DNA of 60,000 nt from Polytrichum commune. Lineage: Eukaryota > Streptophyta > Polytrichopsida > Polytrichales > Polytrichaceae. The position numbers and the translations under genes are program-made. Positions within the stretch are counted from its first letter, which is position 1; each line of letters begins with the position of its first letter. Positions 42,164 through 53,044 of this stretch are shown here, piece after piece. The DNA lies in the NCBI GenBank assembly GCA_950295325.1, contig OX485804.1:12712001-12772000 (forward strand), written 5' to 3'. The notes beneath the pieces were generated by a model. The model did not search any database. It was not told the DNA's origin and saw only the letters and a list, made by a program, of their open reading frames with translations.

Positions 42164-44570
42164 GGTTGGTATAGAACTTCAGTAGCTACAATGAAACAAT
42201 ATATAATTTAAATAAAAAAGACAAAACTCAAAGATGCATGTCCTAGGCCTATAGGGAATGGGTAGGAACAAAATTTTACTTTTACTTTTACATTTTTTTG
42301 GGGTTTAGTATATATGTGTTTTCAAACATCCTTAGGGGTGACGTATTTTCAGATATTTAATATGAAATCATGGTTCTAAGGGTTCTTTGAGAACTAACAC
42401 AATTAATGGCTTGTGATACATTACATCCATATGATTAAGGATACAATGTACATGGTTTGATCCTCCTACAATGAATTGAGAAGTAGAATTGACCATACTA
42501 AACCAAATCTCTATGTTCTTGAGAAACTTGATAAGATTGGTTGAAATTACAAATGCTATAGATTAGTGGGATGTTGCAAGCATGACATGACTCTGAAGGT
42601 GTCTTGTGAAATGAACAAATTGTCAAAATGTCTTTTGAGATGGGAGCACTTCACGAGATATAGAGGATAATCATTCAACCGAAAGGTTTGTGATCAAGTT
42701 TTTGGAGGTAACATATAATTTGAATAACTACATATGGAAGAAACAAAAATGCGCAAGGTTTGATTATTTACCTTGTATTTAAGTAAATCTTGATATATTC
42801 TCAAAACATGGACTTTTGAGTTGCTTCAATTCTATGGGGCAGACCCGTTAATACATAAGTCAAATACACTAAAAATTTATAAGAGGTAGATATGTGAATT
42901 CTTAGAGAAACTTGAATGTCATGATAACATACTATTTAGAAAAGAGAAAAATCATCAAATATCTATGTCTTTTATGTGAAACATATATAAATGATCAATA
43001 AGCAACAAAAACATAATCATAACAAGTGCTATAGTATTATTATAATCACCTCCTACCATACAATTCTAACATAGTTTTTTACGCTAGAATGCGGCATGTT
43101 ATAGTTTTGGACTTGGACTTTGTCTAATTTTACTGAAATATTAGTTGTTTGAAATCAAGAGTCTTGTTTTGAGAGGTTTAATAGGCCATCAAGGGTCAAG
43201 GAAGAGTCAAATATAACAAAATATACATTGAACTCAAAAATATTTGTGGATTTCTAGGATGGAGCTTTCATAGTTCTTGAGAATGGATGATGCTGAATGT
43301 TATGCATGTCATTGTGATCATTTCTAGCTCTACAAACAGTCATGGGTGTTGGATTAATATGGACTTTGTCTCCTATGCAAATTACAAAGATTGTCATTGC
43401 AAGTTTTATGTTTGAAATGGGATTAAAAAGGTTATAAGAGGTCAAGGTGCATATTCTCTTTCTCTTTGAGTGGTGACATAGGCCCTCCCAATTGTGCCAA
43501 AAACTAAACCTAGAGTGGTCTCCATGTCTCCAATCTTGCCTAGACATAATATGTTTTTATGGCTGTAAGTGTTGTCATGTGCCACTCAAATATAAGTCTC
43601 CAAGTAAGAAGAGTGACTACACAAGGCCCACATACCAAGTAAACAATAAATATTACATCCAAATATTGCAAGAGTTCAAGACTAGATAACCCTCGAGGGT
43701 CAGAAGGCTCGAGGGCACCCTTATTATTTGGTTTTTTTTTTTTGGAAAATGATAGGTTTGGCTATATGTTCAATTTAGAGGCAGTCAAGATGCCAAGCAT
43801 AAGATTTTTACAGAGTTTAGGGTGGCTTAATTTGGATAAATCAAAGGGAGGATTTGGCGAATGCATGGGACCTATGTGTCAATTTGGGTGGTGATTCCTA
43901 ATTGTACATGGAAGAAATCCAAGGCCACATATATGCTTTGATCAGGTTTAAAATAGCCCCATGCATGATATAATAAGAAGCCCCAGATTTATGTTCATTG
44001 TCTACAAGTGGCCACACACAACACAAACTAAGGGGGAAGTTAGCTACAAAAAAGACTTGCGTTGGCCTCTTAAACCTCTAGAGGCTTCCAAGCTCAACTA
44101 GTTTGCAAATGATGAGAGGATCAACATGCACATATCATACGTTTCAAGCACTTACCAACATCTTAGGCCAAAAGTGTTGCACCAACCCTCTTAAATATCA
44201 ATTTGCACAAGTTTGCACACATATAGGATGATCAACGTTGAAATGGGAGGATGGGCTCCACTCATGGCTCAAAGTGGAGCTCACTGGCTACTCCCAATAA
44301 TGAAGCTCAAAGGAGGGTCCCAATTTTTAGAAAACTCCACTCCATTCGTTTGCAACTAGTTGGCGCCACCTCTCACCCACAAAGACTGGAGGTGGCACCA
44401 TAAAAAATAAAAAAATAAAAAAAATAAAAAATCCATCATTTTTAACATGTGTGTGTAAATTAACACACTTCACTTTAGGAAAGTGGCTACTAGAAGTTGG
44501 GGAAAAAAAAGGGGTTGCCCAAGTGGAAGTTACTGAACATAACCATCCAGGTGACATGTTTTGATCTAAA
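42164..44570. other. No recognisable gene
   Basis: AT-rich sequence with a T11 run (43731-43743) and (ATAAAAAA)n near 44405-44430. Short frames such as 43254-43547 (minus) have no family resemblance. Confidence 0.35.
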
Positions 44571-44574
44571 CCCT

Positions 44575-45135
44575 CCGATCATGAAGATCTACGTCTCAGA
44601 TTCTGGTGTGAAGAAGTCGTCGCCTCCCCCCACCCTGGAAAGCGACAGAAAGCGCCAAACGATTATGAAAAGCGTGGCACTTGCTCCCGCACGCGTACCC
44701 GACCCGCAAACACTTATAACCTAATCTTCTTTTACCGGGATTGGCGATGGAGCGTCGTTGGTGTTGTGAAACTGATGCCCCAATAATGATTTCCGCACGG
44801 TCGCAAGATATGACCTACACTTGCTTACTCCCACCTCCGCATCGCATGGGCCACCATTCCATGCGGTCCATGGGTCTCCGTGGAAGAAGAAGTTCTTTTG
44901 AGAGAGGGAGAGGGAGAAGGAGAGGGAGACAAGCTTAGATAGAGAGACCGAAAGTTATTGCACTCAAGTGTAGAGTGGCCTAGCTGCTACCGCTACTTCA
45001 ACCACCTACTAGGTTGGGTCACCAGCCCACCGGCCCACCGGCCAGCCGGCAGTACTTCCACTGCCGGTCCGCTCTGTCACTTACTACCTTAGATTCTGGC
45101 AGCCCCCTTTCGTGCATTTCCCATACACACTTGAA
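44575..45135 (+). promoter_or_regulatory. GC- and CpG-rich island with TATA-like box and GA/CT tracts
   Basis: This segment stands out from the surrounding AT-rich, CpG-poor DNA. It has AAGTCGTCGCCTCC, CGCACGCGTACCCGACCCGC, a TATAACC at about 44716, an ATGGCGATGGAGCG, a GAGAGGGAGAGGGAG tract (44897-44930) and CCGGCCCACCGGCCAGCCGG (45028-45049). It may be the promoter and 5' end of a host gene whose body is lost or hard to see; a 65-codon frame at 44741-44938 is not recognisable. It may also be a young GC-rich repeat. Confidence 0.35.
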
Positions 45136-45162
45136 ACCCCCCCCCCCCCCCCTCTCTCTCTG
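45136..45162. repeat. Poly-C and (CT)n tract
   Basis: A run of about 18 C followed by CTCTCTCTCT, at the boundary between the GC-rich island and the MITE pair. Confidence 0.8.
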
Positions 45163-45165
45163 CGC

Positions 45166-45423
45166 TAGCTATACTGTTTTGTCTAATTAGTGTGGGCTCC
45201 CAATCAAAGTTATGTGTTGCTATAACTTCTTCTTTTTTATCAACATTTTTTTAACAAGTAAGCTCTCTCTCTCTCTCCTAGCTACACTGTTTTGTCTAAT
45301 TAGTGTGGGCTCCCATTCAAAGTTATGTGTTGCTATAACTAACAAAATGGTGCTCTCAGTGAAAAGCTATAGCAACACGGGACTCCAAATGGGAACCCAC
45401 ACTAATTAGAGAACATAGTGTAG
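45166..45423. mobile_element. MITE with about 57-bp inverted repeats, plus a duplicated half copy
   Basis: The complete copy 45282-45423 starts CTACACTGTTTTGTCTAATT and ends with its inverse (AATTAGAGAACATAGTGTAG). Arms of about 57 bp enclose a short loop, so nearly the whole 142 bp is a hairpin. The half copy 45166-45228 repeats the left arm (TTTTGTCTAATTAGTGTGGG, AAAGTTATGTGTTGCTATAA), separated by 50 bp with a (CT)n tract. Related to 33893-34260. Confidence 0.75.
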
Positions 45424-45485
45424 AGGCCGGGTGATAGTCAACTGGGCCTTTATCATTGGCCCTTATCATCGTACATATTGCGTTT

Positions 45486-45502
45486 GAGTACTATATCACT
45501 GT
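45486..45502. repeat. (CCCG)n short microsatellite
   Basis: Four copies of CCCG in GCCCGCCCGCCCGCCC, an isolated GC spot. Confidence 0.7.
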
Positions 45503-45841
45503 ATGCCCGCCCGCCCGCCCACAAAACCACCTCAAAAGAGCGGAGAATGACGTCGTAAAAGCACTCAACAACACCCCCCATGAAACAGTAATAATTCAGC
45601 CCATGGAATATTTTAACAAAGAAGTATTCACGGAAATTCGACAAAAGTTAAAAAGGGTGAGTGGTCACGGTGGTCAATTTGTCAGCTTGATCGTGTCGCC
45701 ACACGCAGCTTGATTGTACTATGTCCCACGTGAGGGATGGTATATCTACATATGAGACTTGAATATGTATGTATCTTTATGTTAGAGGGGTTTAGATTTC
45801 GTTGTCCACAGTGAAAATACGCAGGTCTCTTGTGATCGTAT

Positions 45842-46246
45842 GTCTTGTGTGACTACAATACACATGTTCACTTGTGGGACTACAGTAAACATGTTCTCTT
45901 GTGTGACTACAGTAAACATGTTCTCTTGTGTGACTACAGTATACATGTTCTCTTGTGGGACTACAATAAACATGTTCTCTTGTGTGACTACAGTAAACAT
46001 GTTCTCTTGTGGGACTACAATAAACATGTTCTCTTATGCGAGTACAATAAACATGTTTTTTTGTGCGACTACAGTAAACATGTTTTCTTGTGTGACTACA
46101 ATAAACATGTTCTCTTATGCGACTACAATATACATGTTCTCTTGTGTGACTACAATAAACATGTTTCCTTATGTGACTACAATAAACATGTTCTCTTATG
46201 CGACTATAATAAGCATGTTCTCTTGTGTGACTGCAATAAACATGTT
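45842..46246. repeat. 27-bp tandem array, about 15 units
   Basis: The unit is GTGTGACTACAGTAAACATG plus TTCTCTT, with variants (ACAATAA, GGGACTA, TATGCGACT). 405 bp corresponds to 15 units. Because 27 is divisible by three, stop-free frames of 81-157 codons run across it on both strands; they are not genes. No flanking duplication was found. Confidence 0.9.
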
Positions 46247-46407
46247 CTAGGTATGTAGAGTCCACCTATGAAAATAGGCACTAAGCCATTTCAGCGTCTG
46301 CATGATCATATGGTCATAAGTAAGAACTGGTGAGCGGACATCACATGTCAGTGTAACAACATTGACGTTTCTTTTCTTCTTCTTATTCTATGTGACCACA
46401 ATAGCGA

Positions 46408-46775
46408 CACTGAATAGTCCTATCACTGTGGGCCACAATAATATTCTAGAAGCACAGTAAATTTGTTTTTGAGAATTGACGTGGACCACATTAATTCTCA
46501 ACCCGCGCTAAATTTCTATTATAATATTAGTGTGGACCATATTAATTGGTTTTTTTTTTTGGAAATTGATGTGGTGATTATTTTACCTTGTGTTTCTTAT
46601 GCTTTGCAACTAATATTCAATGTGTTGGTCGGAAGTCTTCATGAAGACTTAGGAGAAGACCTAGGGTCTTGGACCCATGTTAATTCCACCTAGACTAGAA
46701 AAGTAGTGTGGTCCATGCAAGTAATATCCATGCTAATTTTCCACCCACAGTAACAGAATTATTTAGTGTAATTTA
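46408..46775 (+). repeat. Dispersed repeat, second copy of 20212-20590
   Basis: Contains GAATAGTCCTATCACTGTGG, TCGGAAGTCTTCATGAAGAC, AGGGTCTTGGACCCATGTTA and TTCCACCTAGACTAGAAA. It has a T13 run and is more diverged in the middle. Confidence 0.68.
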
Positions 46776-47327
46776 GGACTATAATTGGACTTTGAGCACG
46801 TATAAATTAGTCATATTATGATCTTGTGTATATTATAGTTGGGTTGGTTATTTTAGCCATAGTTGCACATATTTCGAGCAGGCATGCACTTGCATTCATG
46901 AAATTTGATTTTGGCGATTGGAGGAGTGATTTTGAGTTCGCCATAATGACGTTGAAGACAAACTCAGTTGTAATCTTATATTGTGGCAGTTTTTGCCTTG
47001 TTTTCATATTTTCAAAAAGTCCCTCATAGGCAACTCGTTTCAAACACAAGGCGTGCTTGTTTGAATGTGACCTAATGTTCTTTTATATGATGTCTAATAC
47101 ATTAGACATATAAACTTGTTATTTCTAGCATTGGTGAAACTCGAAATGTCTACCTTACACAACTACATTATAGTATTAGAGTCTGCACTTTGACTGTAAA
47201 TCCCTTGACCATACAAACCTCAATCACATTTTTGAAATTGACATTCTTCCTCATTTAAAAATGCTAACATAATAGAATGAGTTCTTTTGTGTATGAACCT
47301 TTTCTAGTTCAATACATAGCAAGATTG

Positions 47328-47654
47328 TCATTTCCTAACTTCCTTCGCCATTGTCCAATAGGCTCTTCCAAACAAGGAAATTGTCCCACTTGAATTGAAA
47401 TTGACGCATGAAGCATTGCATTGTTTGGAAAGCATCACAATAGACGCACACGCCTTAGGTGTACCCACCTCTTTATAAGACCAAAATCTTGAAATCCGTT
47501 TGAGCTTTCTCAAATTTATAAGCAACGATTGGTTGGAAAGCTTTGCTTTTTGTAGGAGATTGGCTAATAAGTAGACCTTGTCCATGCTATTCATACAATA
47601 TTTCCTTGTTTCTTTCCTTTCTTCTTGCCATGCCAAATCATAGATGATCCTCAC
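47328..47654 (-). CDS. Unrecognised open frame, protein-like but uncertain
   Basis: 108 codons (extendable upstream with NNDV). It reads WQEERKETRKYCMNSMDKVY, LLANLLQKAKLSNQSLLINL, RKLKRISRFWSYKEVGTPKA and ends RAYWTMAKEVRK. Composition is basic and helical, unlike random AT-rich frames, so it may be a fragment of a real protein or transposase. I do not recognise a family, and there is no clear intron or promoter context. Confidence 0.25.
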   Translation of the reverse strand: MRIIYDLAWQEERKETRKYCMNSMDKVYLLANLLQKAKLSNQSLLINLRKLKRISRFWSYKEVGTPKACASIVMLSKQCNASCVNFNSSGTISLFGRAYWTMAKEVRK

Positions 47655-48059
47655 ATCGTTGTTCTTGGCACAAGGTAAGTATGTAGGTCTTATGTGGTCA
47701 CTACATTAAATATATGATTTTGTGTGGGGATAGGAATTGTTTTGTCATGTTAATTATAGTTGTTTTTTCATAATCACCACCTTCGACAAGAGGCAGTTGC
47801 ATTTGTCCCATTGCTTTGCTTGGTAAACATGTCCCATGTTCACATATGGGCTCAAGGCTATGATCAAGGTGAAGCCTGCCTCATTCACACCGTGCACAGA
47901 GGTTGGCATCATCTCTCTATTAGTTTACATGGCTTTTCATGCAACACTAAGTGTATATGACACCCTCTCTAGTTGTTGCTCAATGATTGCAAGACGATAA
48001 TATGGGCCACACTCAAATTGAATGTTTGGTGCATTGCTTATTGAACAAATATGTTTGAG

Positions 48060-48385
48060 TATCATATGGCAAGCCTTGTAGTTAAGAACGGGCACTAAAA
48101 AGACACAAGCTACAGTGAGATTGGGCTATGTCCTCATAAACATATACATCATTTGAGGTTCAACAATGAACACAATTGGGAGGGATTTTGCGATTCTGTA
48201 AAGAGAGAACTCTCTTTTGACTTTTCCATCTCAACTTTGATTTTGGAACATAAAATGATAATTTGCATGATCTGGAAATGCTAACCAGTTGAAACATTTG
48301 CTGATCAAATCCAACCACTCAATGAAATTTGCTTGTGGGGTTGGAAGTGCCCACAATATGGCCACATGCCTTGCTCATATACAAT
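48060..48385 (+). repeat. Dispersed repeat family (GGTTAGGAACGGACAT type), copy
   Basis: Contains GTAGTTAAGAACGGGCACTA, CAACAATGAACACAATTGGG and GGTTGGAAGTGCCCACAATA plus TGGCCACATGCC, in the order seen in part at 22190-22560 and 25310-25830. Confidence 0.58.
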
Positions 48386-49270
48386 GCAAGATTTGTAAAT
48401 GTTGGTGGAGGTGCTCCAAAAGTGCCCTTTTAAGTCCAATGTAACATGTGCCTACATACATAATGCTAGTGCATTGAACATGCAATTTAGTGTAACATTA
48501 AATTGGTGTGTTGCATTAATTAGAGTGGTCTTCTTGACTTGTCATATAACAACAAGTGTTATGCAACACCCTCTCTAGTTGCCACCCAATTATTACAAGA
48601 CAATTGATGTAAGTTGATGATGATTAACATGGGCCACATTTAATTAGATGTATAGGGCCATGAGAATAAATGGTTTAGGATTTCTTGTGGTGATGATCAG
48701 TGGTTTGAAGCCAGGCCACAAAGAAATCTAAAATTATCTTGTAAAAGTCTTAGATTAGTGTAAAAGCGGAATTAGACCAATTGTTTTTTAAGGAAATGAA
48801 AAAGTAGAATGCTACATATAATTACCTACTAAAAATATTTTTTTGTAAAATAGATACATACAAAAATCTATTTAAATAGAAGAGCCATTCTCTATGGATT
48901 CTCTCAGAGTAAAATCAAGTCACCACCGAACATTCTCTATTTATGGACATGTAGCATTTCATATCACTTTCTCATCCATTTGTTGACATGATCACTCTCA
49001 TTTATAATGACATTTTGTAACACATAGTGGAACCGCCACTCATCTTTCATCCAAAGAGAGAATTTCGAAAGAAATCGTCATTATGTGTGGTCAGTAGTGT
49101 AAACATGCTCTTAACCCTACATAGCATGGGCGACCACAAAGTGGTCGAATTCTAGTCAAAAGGCCAAATCATCAATGTCCAACTTCCGTTGGAGATACTC
49201 CTTTTCACAAGATGTCTAAGTTATCTTACGATGCATCTTTTGACCATTTGGGCCCAGGGGGTGCACTACA
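48386..49270. other. No recognisable gene
   Basis: AT-rich intergenic sequence. Two similar motifs CACCCTCTCTAGTTG(T/C)(T/C) occur at 47963 and 48568, suggesting an old local duplication. Confidence 0.35.
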
Positions 49271-49282
49271 TTGTCAAGTTGA

Positions 49283-49642
49283 ACACCACGTACGATAAAA
49301 GAAAAAATAAACTTTTTACATAAAGCATCACCAAAATGGGTCAGATATTTATCACTTTTTCTTTTCAAGAGTAGATATACACGGTATCTATTACATTATA
49401 AAAAATGGTAACCAAATTTGATGATATGTTTTTTTTATAAAATAAAACATACCATTTCCTAACTAGAATGATGCACAATTGAACTAAAACAGTTACTACA
49501 AAAATGAAGATGCCTAAAAATTCCAAGAAAAAAATGCAAAAGATATTATCAATGGTTATGCATATGTAGAAAAGTATCATACTTTTTAAAATTATCTATG
49601 GCATATAATATAGGGTAACAAACATTTATCGCACGTGGTTAT
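49283..49642. mobile_element. AT-rich MITE (CACRTGCGA family), copy 2
   Basis: Ends ACCACGTACGATAAA and TTTATCGCACGTGGT are inverted repeats (14 of 15). The body is the reverse complement of 37300-37545. Non-coding; about 360 bp. Confidence 0.75.
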
Positions 49643-51758
49643 GAAACGTAAGGGGTGTGATCACCCTGAGCCATTGGGATTGAGCAAAAGACCTAATGTG
49701 TAGATTCTACACCATGGAGAAATTTGAAAATTGAGTGCCCAAATGCAAATTGAATTTTAGGGATGCTTCAATCATGTGCCTCTTGTAACTTTTTCCCTTG
49801 CAACTTCTTACCTACTAATGAATACACACTATCTCTACCACATATGAAATTACAAATGAAATTTTATACTATAAACTATATTTATTTTCAATTTTATCTT
49901 TCTTACATGCCATAATGATTGTACTTTAGAATATGCACTCCTCCAAGTAAACAAAAATTACTCATATGTAGTGCTTTGACTTTTTGGAAATGGCCATGCA
50001 TTTAGTGGACAATTTAGTTATTGAGGCAATGATGATAAATCCGTATGTAAGATAAATGGGTCTTAAATTAGTACTTTTTCCGATTAGCCCACATCACCTT
50101 GGATATGAAACACATGATTAGTATGAGATGGTTAGCAAATCCAAATCGAGGTTGTAACGTAGGGGTGGCAATTTCCGTCCAAATTTCAGATGTGCCTAGT
50201 TGGGATGCTGAAACTATTTTTTTATAAATTTTGAGCGCTCCGCAAAGCTGGTGCAAGAGCAACTATGAAAAAATCAAAATTTTCCAGCATGTTTATGATT
50301 TCCTACAAATTTTCAAAGGAAACCTTGTAGAGTGACCAACACTCGCACATAGGGTACGTGGTATATCCACAGGGTGGATTTCTAAAACCGACCGCTGGCA
50401 GCCAATGAAATGTTGGCAGCGCTGTGAACGGTAAAAGCACCTAGATAGGTGCTTCCGACATAGGGGTCGACTTTAGGACCCGCACAGAAATTGCTACCCG
50501 TACCTTAGTCACTTTCCTCATACTTTTTAGAGCTCACATGAATATCTCACATGAATATCTCATTTAATATCAAAGTGAAGATTCTTGTGCTCATTAAATG
50601 GTCATATGAGTCCCTCCAATTAAGTTGACTATGACACCTATAATAGTTATCATATTATCACATAGCAATATCATTTGAACACATACCTTTTTGGTATCCA
50701 TTCTTGGAGTCACACCTAACCATATACCACTCAACTATAGGTATCCAAATAAGGCAGGTAACCAAATTAGGCACATCTAACTTACCCCTTACTACCAAAG
50801 TCACACACTACCACGTAGATCTGCATTGAAACACAAGCAATTTGAAATTTGGACATAATGAAATGTAAGTTGTATCTAAGTATCAATTTTTGTGTGGAAA
50901 ATCGGGGCATCAAATGATTATTGCAACTGCATAGCTACACATAACATTACTTAGCATTCGACTCTCCTTATGGGCCTTTAGAATATAACAACAAGATGCT
51001 CAAAAAGCTACGTTGGGAGACTCAAATTCACATTGAACTCACAATATCTCATTGTTACATTCCGAGGGCCCACATAACAAGAATTGAATGCTAAGTAATG
51101 TTATGCTTGTGATAATACTAAAAAGTTGCATTAAATTTTAATTAAGCGTACCTACTTCTAAGCATGGTGTCTGCTAGGCTGGGCTAGGTTTGTGTAAGAC
51201 AAAATCAAGCTAGAACACCATTTTTTTATAGCATTGCACCACTCTTTGTGTCCGATATTTAAGCACTAAAAGAACTTGGTTGATTTTTTTGTTAGTTCTC
51301 ATAAACTTAGGGTTTGGGACTAAACTCGTGGTTTCATTTTCTTTACTTTACAAATAAATATGATGTGACCTACATTTGAGTCTTGTGTAGTTCAGTGTGG
51401 CAACCATAATGAATACCCAAAAACATCTATGTGTTTAATTCTAATTTCCAAATTGCAAGCTCAAAATATGTTACCATTCTCAATTCAATAGTCAATTATA
51501 TTGGGGAGACATGTATGACCATTTAATGAACACAAGATTCTCCACTTTGACAATGCATATGAATAAGGTATTGCATCATATGAGCTCCAAGCTACAAAAA
51601 TTATGAAGAAAGTGGCTAGTACAACCTCTGATCGGATCCGCTAAGTAAACCATCTTGTACTAATCATGTGCTTCACATCCTAGGAGAAGTGGACTAGTTG
51701 GAAAATGAAAGTAATTATTTAAGACCCGTCTACCTCATATTCATAACCTGCTACACTA
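49643..51758. other. No recognisable gene
   Basis: AT-rich sequence with a small GC-richer stretch at 50380-50490 (TCGACTTTAGGACCCGCAC). No supported ORF. Confidence 0.35.
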
Positions 51759-52113
51759 AAAAGGATATTTAGTGTTTGATACACTAACTACAAACGCATA
51801 CACTAAATGTCAATAACCCTATGAAAGTAAGTAACATTAAATGTAAACTCAAACACTAAATATCAACTATGATAATATGTGAAAGTTATATGTTTGAATT
51901 TAGTGTTAGTAAGGACATGGAATTAAAAAATAAAAAATAAAAGAAGAGAGATGAGCGAGCAGGAAGGGGGGCACCAACCCTGAAATCGCAAGTCCAGTGA
52001 AATCCATGCTTCATAGGAAGGGAGGTGGCAGTAGGGAAGTTAGCAACACATTTATGTCTAACATTAATTGTCAAGGAATAAGCAATTTATTGTTGAGCAA
52101 GGTAGGGCGGTCT
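51759..52113 (+). repeat. Dispersed repeat, second copy of 32686-33045
   Basis: Contains GGATATTTAGTGTTTGATAC, TGTCAATAACCCTATGAAAG, CCAGTGAAATCCATGCTTC and GAGCAAGGTAGGGCGG. It has an inserted A-rich patch (AAAAAATAAAAAATAAAA). Confidence 0.73.
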
Positions 52114-53040
52114 GTATTGTGTTCCTTACCATGTTTTGAGGCATATGCTAGGTTACACTAATGATCAACAACTTCACCATTATTGACACGTCATGACTTG
52201 GCGTTCAAGTGCGTTCAAGTACTAATGCCTTGGCATGAGCATGTTCTCTATATTCATCTAGAGTGTTGTCATAGAAATATCTCATGCCATGGACCCATGC
52301 ATGATACAATATGACTCCATATGGAATTTAATTTACATGAAGCCACAACTATTCAAAAATCTACGAATATTGGTAGATTTGCATACTTCTTTCAATGACA
52401 CATGTTGACTATCTAGGACAAATATTTTGGTGGTGGTTGTGGGCATATATGTACCTTACCATGACAAGGCATTATTAGCTATATAAACTCCACAACATAT
52501 ATCTTGCACAACTCAAAAAATTGCAAATCCAACACAACTATATAGTTGCAATCTAACCCTGATATTACAACACCTCGATTATATGACGCATTTCCTGTTG
52601 ACCAAACTTTCTTGTGTTAATATACCCCAATATTACAACTATGGCACTTGTAATACGCCATTTTTAGGCCCAATTTGTCATATAATGCACGCATGTGGTG
52701 GGACCCACACTAAGGATCTACCTTGGGATCGGGGAGTACATGATGAATCCATTCACGGGTTCACTTAACTTAACTCAAGTTAATTTTTTGGATCCTTGGT
52801 TTCAAAACGAACGTTGCACTTTTGAGTCTTTGGATTTGGGTGGGGGTTGAGTATTTGGGGATTGCTAGATCTACATGCTAGAATTCCAAAGTTGTTGATT
52901 TCTATTTCTGATTTGAAATTTGTTCTCACACCTAAATCTAGCATCTCTTTAGATTGGAAATTTCAGTCCTTGCCGACTTGTACTCCTAGATATTCCCATG
53001 CCACTCTTCATTTTCTTGGCTCTAGAAGTGTTGGCAATGT
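52114..53040. other. No recognisable gene
   Basis: The first 80 bp match 26990-27112 (GGTTACACTAATGATCAACA). An open frame at 52847-53053 plus (SDLKFVLTPKSSISLDWKFQ) may be coding-like but matches nothing I know. Confidence 0.3.
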
Positions 53041-53044
53041 TGAG

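Noticed and set aside
45842-46246. CRISPR-like regular repeat spacing
   Set aside because: The repeats are directly tandem without unique spacers, and the DNA is plant nuclear.
45792-46265. Long open frames (136-157 codons) on both strands across the 27-bp array
   Set aside because: The unit length is a multiple of three, so stop-free frames arise automatically; the translations are monotonous repeats.
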